NCBI GenBank assembly: GCA_947579605.1
Contig: OX388311.1
Coordinates: 25,608,951-25,672,950 of the forward strand
DNA: 64,000 bases
Origin: Athripsodes cinereus
Lineage: Eukaryota; Arthropoda; Insecta; Trichoptera; Leptoceridae
Reading direction: 5' to 3'
The translations under genes and the position numbers were made by a program. Below are positions 38,001-50,000 of this stretch, piece after piece (the stretch's first letter is position 1; each line of letters begins with the position of its first letter). The notes beneath the pieces are model-generated. The model ran no database searches and was not told where the DNA came from. It saw only the letters and a program-made list of their open reading frames with translations.

Positions 38001-41000
38001 GCCAAATACTTTAAAAAAATCCAAACTACTTAGGTAATTCGGAAGTTGTGTATAATCCATAAGCGGCTTATTGTTCCGCTAATTTTTTTTTGCAAAACTA
38101 AAACTTTTGAATGCTATTTTCTGTTTCAGAATTGACTCTCAAAGTGGCACTCATTATGAAGCCATTGTTTCCGGTCTTAGGCCTTACACCAAGTATGCAA
38201 TCAGAATACAAGCCTTGAATGTTATTGACTCCAGTCAATTCACTGAGGCAGTTATGGTGAAGACTCAAGAAGAAGGTAGGAATATCAAATAAAAGTTTGA
38301 ATAGTCATGAAAATAAAATTATATAAAAAAAAAAAACTACAGATGATCCTGAGTAGAATCTACAAGGTTTCTGAAAGGCTGAATGACTCATGTTTACTGT
38401 GTACTTTAACTTTAGATGGTATTTGTTTTATAGTTAAATTGTTGATTAATTGTGTCGGTGCACACATAGTAGAATTCCATAATTATGTAATTTGAAACAA
38501 GTGTTTCAAATTACATAAAATGTTGATATTGTTTTATGAATATTAATGTTTATATTTGAATATAGTGTAATGATCTGTTTAAATTATAGTTGATTTTTTC
38601 TAATAAATTGTTTTTTGGCGTATTCCGACATGAATATAATGTATTGATTTTAAAAAGCACTGAATTTGTAGCTGTCTTTAATAAATAAATATACTCCTAT
38701 TACAACAATATAAAAGTATTAGGATTGTTGTGGTAAGTGATTATTCTGTTGGTGCAGAATAATACTGAATGGAGGGGTCTCATTTCCACTTTGTGTTCTC
38801 ATGAATAATGATTTCAACATGTTTTATGTATTTCAGCCCCTTCAGAACCACCACAGAATGTGCAAGTACTGATAGGTGGATCCGGAGAGTTACGTGTCAT
38901 GTGGATGTCACCCCCGAGAGACACATGGAATGGTGAGCTGCTGGGATTCATGGTGAACTGGCAGGAGATTCTGCCTGGACTTGGGATTGGGAATGCCACC
39001 AAAACTATGACCGTGAATGGTTGGTCAGCTGCAGAAGTGACCATCACTGGGCTTAGGAAATACACGAAATATGCGGTGACTGTGAAGGCTTTTAACAGTG
39101 TAGCTGCTGGGCCTCCATCTCCGTCCATTACTGCTACTACTCTGGAAGGAGGTAAATATATTTATAATGTATTATTGAGGTTTGTACCAAATTTTTGCTA
39201 GATAAAAGATTTTGTGAAATAAAAAAAGTAGAAATTCAGGTGGAAGACATTGGCATAGAACATATATAAGTTGTGTGCTAATGAAGAGGCCTTTTTCCGC
39301 AGTTGATAGAGGCAGGCTGAAGAAGGGAGACTTATAGAGTGAAACATGTGTCAAATGTCAGATATTAAATTGCTTATTGGCAATAAACTGCTACGATATC
39401 GTCCCACCAGGACGATCGCATCACTTCATTACATACATATTTATCCAAAGAGAAATTATCAAATATTTAAAGAAATGAATTTACATGAATTGTACATAAG
39501 AAAAGTATATAATTTGGCTCGTAACCCCCAGCTTCGCTACATACATTTTGCAATGTACGTAAGCGAAACACATAGAAAATTAATTATATTATATAGAGAA
39601 AGTAAATAAAGGAAGTTACAATTATATTTGCAAGTAAAACAGATTAATATATTGGCTCAAGTTCATGTCTAGGGTATGAATCTACTTATTCTGTGCAAGA
39701 GGAATGCATTGTGTGTGGGTGTCAGTTACATACTTCAATTATACATATTATACTTACGTAAAGTTCAGAGAATTCTTTATCCTTCGGTTTCATCATTTTC
39801 TTATGGTCATCATATCATTATAGAATACATAGGTAATTCAAGCAATGTTTCTTCTGTTAGCATACTTCATATCTCAGTGGTTTAACTAATCCAGGTCTAA
39901 ACCACATAAGTAACTCTTCAGTTAAGCATTATTACAGATAGGTATTTAATCCCATATTATGACATATTATTCCTTTCCACTATAGATACTCCTTGTTAGA
40001 CATTCAACACATACAGTACGATCGGGATTCAAACCCGAGTTTATCAGTGATGCAGTTATTTATATGTATATCTTATTCCGGAATTGGACCAAGAATATCT
40101 ATTCAATGTTACTTTTGTAATTATGTTCAGCTTCTCAATGGTACTCTCATTGTTAGTATAACTTCATCAATACACCCTGTGTATATCATTGGGGATATGA
40201 TACAATAATGAGATAATGAAAACATATTTTGAGGTTATAACAGACATACTATATTGAAATAAAAGTGGCATTGTGAAATATACACAATTACATAAGCATA
40301 TTAATATATACATGGTATACATAATTACATAAACCTATCAATATATATATGGTACAGTGATCAGATCTAAATATAGGCATTGTCAACCTATTACAATGAT
40401 GAGTTTATTTACTTGGGAAGATACTTTATTTATTTACTGAAGCCGTGTATAAATTTAAGTACAAGTTATCTCCAGCAATTGTTTTAATAGATATAATGGA
40501 AAACCACGGAACACCATTACTAGAAATGATAATTAACTTTGAGGTTACATTCTCAGTTCCAAATACTACTTTAAGCATAATGAAGAAGTATTTAATCCAA
40601 ATTATAGCAAATGAAGTTGACTTTATCACACAGTTACATAAGAAAGATCCCAAACATTTCTGACTTGAAATTCTGGTATTGACTCCATTATAAAATACGT
40701 TAACCAACAGACATTACCTTTCAACATAAACAAGGTTTCAATTATATTGAGATACAGTTATAGATAACAGTGACAATGTAAAAAGACAAATAGATTAGAT
40801 AATTATTATACATACAATTATAAGGTTTTGGTCTGTTCAGATATGTTATCAGGCCATTGGAATACATACATAATATATTATATTGGTACTTACAAGATTT
40901 TCAATTATAACAAAGGGTCGAACGTACAAACGAGACAGTGGTTATCCTATAATGAAGCTACGGGTCGCTACACTTGGGTCGAAATATTCTCTACACAAGA

Positions 41001-44000
41001 ACATACGCAATGGACTCATTATTCCTAGCACATGATGTCGATTGCTCCTTGGAACGACGGATCCCGCATGAGACAAGCACATCACAGCCAGATGACTGTG
41101 CAAAGCCTTTTCTTTCCATTAGTGGTTTTAAGGTTATAGTAATCCCACGGATCGCGAAAAGATGATCCATAACACTTTGATAGATCCACATTCCTTTATC
41201 TATTTAGCCACGGACGAAGCAGCCAACAGAGAAGGCTCCTGTTCCTCCAAGTTGTATATTTTATGCAAACTCTAAATATTCCAACTGTTGATGTATCGCA
41301 CATGTTGTGTTATTCTCAAAACAATCATTCATGTTTTATGCAAAGATATAAAGTATTATCTGATAGCATTTCCGCGAATAACATTATTATGGATATTATC
41401 ATTATAAGATATTGAAATTTCTCTGCTGATGGCAATTCGATATTAATTATTCCTTTATTTTACACGTATTATCACTTGGAACACACATCGTACTAATCTT
41501 TGATAAACATTGTGTCTAATTTAATTTATGGAGAAATTTACAAAGATACACGTGGCGTGACGACGTTATCGTTACGTTATTTTCACTGGATTAACACTAG
41601 CTTTACTTTTAAGATGAGTTTTTAATTATCTGGACACGGACCGATAGATATATATACACAATATAATAATTAAATACAATATAATGTTTTGAATTGAATC
41701 GAACAAGTTCGCGCCAACATTATGGTATGGCTAGAAGCCAAGCGAAAAGGTAGTTACGTCCCCATGGTCCGAATTCAACTGGCTCCAAAAGGACGCGAGC
41801 GGGACAAGACATGTTTAACGGTTATTCTTCAAGGGAATCAGAATCATACGATGTTGGGCCGAGTGCACCAGCTAGTCACGTGTTCTTTGTAACGTACAAT
41901 TATTATTATTATTATGGAAGACTCATGGACAACCAATGACTGTAGGAACATTAGCCAGTATGAACTTTTTACACCGCGATTATTTAATGCGTAGCAAAAC
42001 CCACCTTTTTGGTCAGGCATAAAGTTGGAACAATGCTTATCTCTTTGTGAGTAAGACTAAGTTTTATGCAAGAATATTGGAATAAAAAAAAAATCCCTTT
42101 TAGTTCCAGAATCAGCTCCTATAGACGTATCGTGTATTGCTCTATCTGCGGTCTCCATCAAAGTGGCCTGGCAGCCCCCTCCTACTGAGTACCACGGAGG
42201 ACTTATTCAAGGATATAAAGTTCTCTACACACCTCAACTGGAAGACCACGGTAAGAAAACAAGTTATTACATTCTGCGCATGATTCTTATCTTTTCAAGT
42301 GATACATTATATATGCATAGATATCGACCAACAAAGTTTTTTTTTTTTATTTTCTATGTGAAATTTGCAAATAAGACTATTCAAATTGCGTAAATATCAT
42401 TGTCAGTAAATGATAGCGGAGGCGGCCGGCAATATGTATTTTGGGGGGTTCGATAAAATAAAAAAACACCTCCCTTATTCCTTATAAAGAAGTTATATCC
42501 TCTTCTCTTTACTATTAGCGAACGCTTCAGTTACTAAACGGTTAAACTCTGGTGTTTCCTGTTTTTAATGTATTCTACGTTTAATTCACCCATTTTAATA
42601 GTAGGTACCCTATAAGCTACGATAATATTTTAACTTTATTTAGGTATATCGTAGATTCTTTAAATTGTATGTTATATTTTGATATTAGCGCGCCGAAATC
42701 AAAATATCTTACAGATAAAATAACTAATTATCTGCATAACACAATCGCGACTAGCGGAGACTGTCTATAGAAATTTTACCACTATGTAATAAGTAATAAC
42801 TGCATATGGCTGACCTTTGAACCTCATGATGTCAAGCCGTACATTTTAGCACGCTTGGTAGGTACTAATTCTTCGCGTCCAAATATAACTAATAACAGGA
42901 ATACCTTCACATAAAAAAAACACAATAGTCAAAAAAAAATCCGTCAATGTACGACAAAATGCTACAAGGCGTATCTCTTACTCCTTTTTACGTGTGTGTG
43001 TAGTTGTGTTCATTGCTCAAGATATCGCATACATTTTTAATATTCTCATAGAATTTTATCGCCACGAATTTTGTATGGAAGGGATTCGAAATGTATGTAG
43101 CATTGTGTGCAAGATTTAGTTTTGCACCGATTAGTTCGCTTGACATCCGCATTAAAATATTCTAACGAACATGTTGAAAAACTATAATGTATGCGATGAC
43201 TGTTTTGTTCATATGGTAACTGGAATAATAATATTATATTGTTCATGGGTAAATTAGTAAATAATAAATTTAATCATTTGAGCAAAACAGTACATGAAAT
43301 ATGCAAAAATATGATGTCTGACCCAGGTTACATGTGTACCTATCAATTATAGGCAATCTATATCAATTGGTGTGCTCATTTTTTTCCAGCAGAATTTATG
43401 CTACATTTTCTTGTTTTCAGTTGAGCATAATGTTGGAGAGGTGAAACGTCAATCAATCACTGAGATGTACCTCCATGGTTTGCACAAATATACAAACTAC
43501 TCCATCCAAGTTCTGGCGTACACCAACGCTGGGGATGGCAAAAGGAGTCCACCTACATACTGTATGACCGATGAAGACAGTAAGTTTTTTATGTCATTTT
43601 TATCTTATTTAAAATTATGCAAAGATATTTCAAATAAAAATATTTGGTTTTGTTTACATACTCAAAGAAATCTTTTGTTGGAGCGTTATTTATTTATTTA
43701 TCGTGTCAAAACCCAGAAAAACCCAATAAAACTGATCTCCAGTACTGTGCAAAACACACAGCACAAGATGCGTCAAAAATATCATTAATTATCATTGGAG
43801 CATTAATTTTTATATGTGTACCTATGTTTTGTTTTTTCAGTGCCATCTCCACCTGTTAGAATCAAGGCTTTGGCCATATCTGGAGAGGCGATTCTTGTGA
43901 GCTGGTTAGCACCACTGAATCCCAATGGTATCATTACCCATTATACTGTATATCACAGAGAAGCCGGGCGGTAAGGACATGATCTTAACTGTCATTTTAC

Positions 44001-47000
44001 ATGTAATTAACGTACTGAATCCGCAAAATTCAAAAATGAGAAAGAAAAAATAGATAATTTAGAATCATATATGAGGCATTTTTAACATTCAAGTGATGAT
44101 TTATGTCTTATTTACATGCAGTTAATTCACTGGCTTTTTCACTTGCACGAGATGCTGTAGTATTGTGTAGATAGTTGATAGAAAAAGAAATAAAAAAGTT
44201 ACATTTCACAGCAAATTAGGATGCAGATATTTTGTTTAGGATATAACACCATAAGCAGAAAAACTTGATAGTCTTCTAAATAATTTATATGAAAAATGAT
44301 AACTCTGGGTTTGTAGTAAACCCATATTCACCCCCAAACACCCTCACGTTAACTATAGATTGTGAAGATAAAAGTAAGTTAACAGCGAGAGATTTTAATT
44401 CTCTAGTTTTAGTTTGTCGACCACCACTTGTAAATTCATATCTATTGTTTTTTTTTTTTGGCTTTTTTCAGTATTGGTAAACACATCACATACACCATCA
44501 CAGAAGACAGTGCTAATAAGGAGGGATTGAAGTATGAAATTAAAAATGTAGCCGAACACCAGCTGTATGAGTTCTGGGTGTCGGCTTCCACACGTTCAGG
44601 AGAAGGAGAACCTACATCAATAATTGCACAGAGTGCCAACCTTAGAGGTAAAATTTATACACCCGTAACTTCAATAATTATTTATTTTAATCCCAGCTTT
44701 GCTCTGGAAATATTCTTCAAATTGGCAAATAAACATTTGCAGTTATCATAAACGCTCTCCTGAAATTTTGAATGTTTTTTAAGTATTCTACAATGCACAT
44801 CCGTTACTTGATTATTAAAATCGCGATCGATTTCGGTAAACCTATACCATTGACGAGCTATATAATACTGACTAATATTTTTCTCTCCTGAAAAATGACA
44901 AAAAATTGAATTTTGGACATTACACATCATCATAAAAAAAATCTGTCCTTAAATTCCTTGCCCTTCCATAGACAATTTCAAATAGAATCAGAATATTTTT
45001 TTTCAACAATTGCAGCTCCAGCTCGAATAGCATCATTTAGTGAAACAATTAGGAAACCAGTTGGCAGCCCCTTGACATTACCCTGCCTAGCTGTTGGAAG
45101 TCCAGTGCCAAGATCAAGATGGCTGCATAGATCTGCGACCATCACTCATACACCTCACTATCAGGTTACACCGCAAGGAAATCTGCTCATTCATAGTAAG
45201 TTAAATTTAAAAAACAGCATTTTTTAAATACTGAGAAACTGAGTAGAAATTTTTGTCAATCGCTGTGACATATGAGAGATGATGATTTTGGCTTGATCTT
45301 GTTTCAAGTATTTCCAAAGATAGTTGACTAAAAAGAAAACTGGTATTTCTTCTACATGGTTTCCTACAACGTGGACAACCCTTTTTCACAATTGACCTCT
45401 GAGACTGTAGTAAGAAATGTTGTGGAAAGATGTGTTTCGATTGATGCTGAATCGCTTTGAATGGAGGGGTTTGTTTCTGTAATTTTATAATCATCGGCAT
45501 TTTTCTTCATTTTTTATCATTTTACTGCCACCAACACTGAATTTTTAACTATTCATTCATAAAATATCTCACATATACAATAATATAGCACTTGTAATAT
45601 GAATGTAATTTCAGGTATAGACAGCACCTCATCGGGCAACTTCACATGCACAGCATCCAATTTGTACGGAGAAGACTCCATCACTTATTCTGTGATAGCC
45701 ATTATGCCACCCTCTGCACCATCACTAGGACTGCAATACACGACGTCATCCGCTATAAAGATTCACTGGCAGTCTCCAACTAATGGAGGCTCACCCATAC
45801 AAGGTAAATTTGTGACATTATCGTTTATGTAATTGCCTTACGTTCATCTAATCTAATCTAATATTTGCTGTATTGTATAGATGCCTACAAATTTAAACTG
45901 TTTATAAATAGTGGTGTACCTACCTACCTATGTATTAGTTATGTACTTGTGTTTTGTTATAATAATGCTTGCTCCTATTCATCAATAAATGTGTGTATGA
46001 GTTTTTTAAATGATGTATAAATCAAACACCAACGTATAAATTGTATGTATTTGTATATATTTTGTAAATGGCAATCTGGCCGTAAATTGAATGATAAATA
46101 ATACTACTTTTAAGAACACAATAAGGCTTCCTCTGTAGAAATCATATGAATTACTTTCATGCCACAAGTATATTGCTTGATGTTTAGTTCATCTTTAAAA
46201 AAAAACTTATGTAAGTGGATAATTCCTTTCACATAATATTTACAACACAGTATTACCGCAAATTTTCTGATCACTTTTAAACAAATTGATGGTCTTTGAT
46301 CATAGAATGGAATAAGATGTCAATGTTTATTTAGTTTTTCTTTTATTTATTTACAACTAATTTGATAAATAAGTTACGTCCAAGTTCATATCATCACCAA
46401 CATATACAAAGTGTTATCATTTCGTTTTTAGGTTTCTCTCTTCACTTCAAAGCTGAAAAAGATGTATCGTGGCAAACTTTAGAGTTATCGTCTGAAGTGA
46501 CAACATACGCCCTAGAGAATCTTAAATGCGGCACACTATATCTGATCAGAATACAGGCCCATAATAGAGTGGCTGCTGGTAGAATGAGTGAAATACTATC
46601 CACAAGTACAAGAGGATCACGTAAGTGGAAAATGTTTTATTTTTGATGCCTATCTTCTGTCGCTCTTCTATATATGAGTTTTAGGTGAATTACTAACAGA
46701 TATTCATATTGTTGTTTTATATTAATATATTTTTTTACTTTCTTCTTTTGATTTATACTATCCTGTTTAGATGTTTCAATTATACACAGTAAATACAAAG
46801 TCAGTTTTTTTTTCAAATAAAAAAAATATTTCATTTTATTTACAGCACCTATTGCCCCAAAATCTCCAGAGATGGTGTCGTCCAATTCCACAGCTATCAA
46901 ACTAAATCTCTACACTTGGAGAGATGGTGGTTGTCCGATCACAAAACTTCATGTAGAATATAGAAATATAGGGGAGTCTGTTTGGGCTATCGCTGCTGAT

Positions 47001-50000
47001 GGCCCATTTGTAGAAAATATTGTAATGAATAATCTTCAAGCTGGTCAGTGGTATCAATTAAAACTTTCCGTGGGCAGCGATGCTGGAACCACAATTATGG
47101 AACTCAATGTGGATACAGCAAGGGAAAATGGAGGTTCGTTGTTACAAACTCATTTGCATTTTACAAACTAATATCATATACTTCTGTAACAAACTCATAT
47201 ACATCCTCAACACTTCAGATTATAAAGACTAAATATTTCATAACTGATATTTTAGTCATAAATTTGTTGAATTGAGTCTCTTATTATATAGTGATTACTC
47301 CATACAAGTAGTGCTTCCATTGCATTTCCATATTACCTTTTACTATTGCAGAACGTATTCCCCCATTAGATCCAGGAATAGCCTTGGCAGGTGCAGGGAG
47401 AGACTCAGGCAATATGGGATCTTCCTTTTTGCTTCCAGTTGCGAGTGCAGCACTGTTGATTGCGGCTCTAACATTGTTAGCTTGCATCTTGCTCAAGACA
47501 CAGCGGTTAGTATCTTCTTAAATCATGCCACGATGACAGTTTTACAAATTTAAATAGGTTACACTTTTAGGGATTGACTTATTTGCTATTTTCTAGGTTG
47601 CGGTGTCTGATGATGAAGAGATATTCGCACAAAGATAGAAAACTTAGTGAAAGTAATGATTTAGAAAGAGAGAAGTTGAGGGAAGGACAGAAGCTTTATT
47701 CATCCTCATCCATCAACGGTAATGAAAAGTCCAATGATGATTCTTCAGGTGAAAATTGTTTTTAAGCTATATCATTAATTGTCGAAATTGGGATTTTAAA
47801 TGTATTAGAACACAAAACAGATGTATTTAACGTCACCATGTTTACTAGAACATAATAAAGATGTCTCTGGTGTCAAATTTACTACAACACTAATCAACTG
47901 CTCGACTTTAGTTATATGTTCATGTATTTCTTAATTTTAATAGTCCCATGCTTTATAATTTTTTAATAATATTTTATGTTTGTTTTGGTGTTATTGCTTT
48001 TACAGAGCTGTATGAAATAAGTCCGTACGCCACGTTTGGTGAAGTGACAGCTGGAAGGGGTGGAGCTAGGGGTTCTGGTGGAGAGCACGCTTTGCACTTC
48101 CGTACGTTTGGAGCTCATGAGAATAATGAAGGAGTTCGTCTTCCCAGTACACATAGGAAACATAGAAGACTACATAGATGTGATACTTTTGAATATGGTA
48201 ATTAGAAATATATCTCCGTAATACAGGAGAGACGATGGTCCTGGCTGGGACATGTTTTGAGGGACAAAAAGAGCACTGTTCTTCCGTCCGCAGGGGTTCC
48301 GTCGGCCCGGGCGTCCCTCTTTCACAGTACACCGTTCCTATGACAACAATATCAGAGCGCAGGGAATGTCGTGGAAAGAGGTGACGCAATTGGCACAGAG
48401 ACGCTCTAAATGGAGGAGGCTGGTTTCTGCCCTGTGCTCCCGAGAGGAGTGTTGAGGGCGAGATGATGATGATGATGAATTAGAAATATACATATCTTAC
48501 ATATACATTTTGTTCATACATAATTATGATAAGATTTCATCTAGATAGTTGGTGATGCAAGTTTCTTATTTCTGAATATTTTGCAGATGAATCTTCCCTA
48601 TCTAAAGCTATGACAGTAGAATTAAGAGGCACTCAATATGGAAGGACGGGAGGTGGCAGGGCTCCGTCTAGAGGTCCCGGAATGGGGCCAGGAGGGTGGG
48701 ACAGGAGAAGTAAACACAGAGAGACTCCTACAACGGACTCTGATGATAATAGTGATAGTCCAGGGAACACCACCACTAAAGGTAATTAGAAAACATATTT
48801 ATTTATTCTTTTTGAATTTAAACAAAACAATTTAAATTAAACTGTAAAGGGCTCATGCCATGTACGAGTCATAAATAAATTTAAAATGTACATTGTTTAC
48901 ATTATCACTAAATATAGTAATTTCTTCCAAATGACCATTGTGTGAGGATGGTAGTTTTGTCAACAAAAAATTAATCCATTCAGGATGGGTGGCAAATTTA
49001 ATTGCTGAATATGGATGCAAAATATTGTTATTTTTCAAGCATATGCCTTTTCAGGATACATGAAAACTTACGGAAAAGAGTGGTAGATCAATTCTCTGCT
49101 GGGTATTCCACGGATCCGGAAGTGTGTAAATCATAATAAAATTTGACCCCATTGACACGGAAATGTGTAAATCATAATAAAATTTGTATGTATGCTAATA
49201 AAAATATTGAGTTCACAAAAATATTACAGGTTCTCGTTGTGTATCTCCAGTGAGTGGTGAGCGCAGCTATACGCCTGGTCGCTTGACGAGATGCAGCAGG
49301 TAGACTAGACAGGTAGATCTCCCTTACACACACTCATCCACGCTCATGCACTCAGCACGCTTTCTCACTCCCAACATAGCAATATCATTATTCATTAGCG
49401 TATTTCTTACATTGCTCACTCTCTCTATATAAATGATTTTTTCTCTGTAAATGGGCAAAGAATTCATAATTGAGTGAATTATTGTTTATGACTGTCTTTT
49501 AATTTTTTTTCATTACTCTTTTTAAACTTTCTTTTTTTAATTTATTCACCATCTTTAGTTTTTTAAGGTAACATTTTGTCTTTTACATGTTTATTCTCTT
49601 TTCATTTTCTTTAGATACTTCTACTTCTTAATTTTGTGGATTTTAATATGTAGACCAGTATAAACACATTTTTTTTAATATGTTTTCAGAAATGTATTAT
49701 AAATTGTTGAATAAATAAGTAAATAACTCTTTATTGACATCAATAATGAGACCGCCTTGGCCAAAAGCTGTCGTGGTCTCAGTGCAGGGTGATATTTTTA
49801 GAATAATAATAAATACAAGCATGTAGGTATTTACAAAAAAGTCCAATAGGCGTAAGCGATTTCTTTCAACTAACTTGATTAAAAATAAAAAAAATAATAT
49901 ATTTTATATAAATATATAGCTTCAACCAAAAACACATGTTTCCTTTGTGAACATTGAATGGAAATGAGATAAATGAAATTTCTAATGCTCCTATAAAATT

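Noticed and set aside
40828..41250. GC-richer segment with RQWLSYNEATGR text, considered as a TTF-type zinc finger of a hAT transposase
   Set aside because: Only a dozen residues look right; the expected cysteine pattern does not follow, so the assignment is unsupported.
44289..44480. Open frame in intron e17-e18 with CEDKSKLTARDFNSLVLVC as a possible alternative exon
   Set aside because: It overlaps the pyrimidine tract and acceptor of e18 in another frame and has no FN3 pattern.
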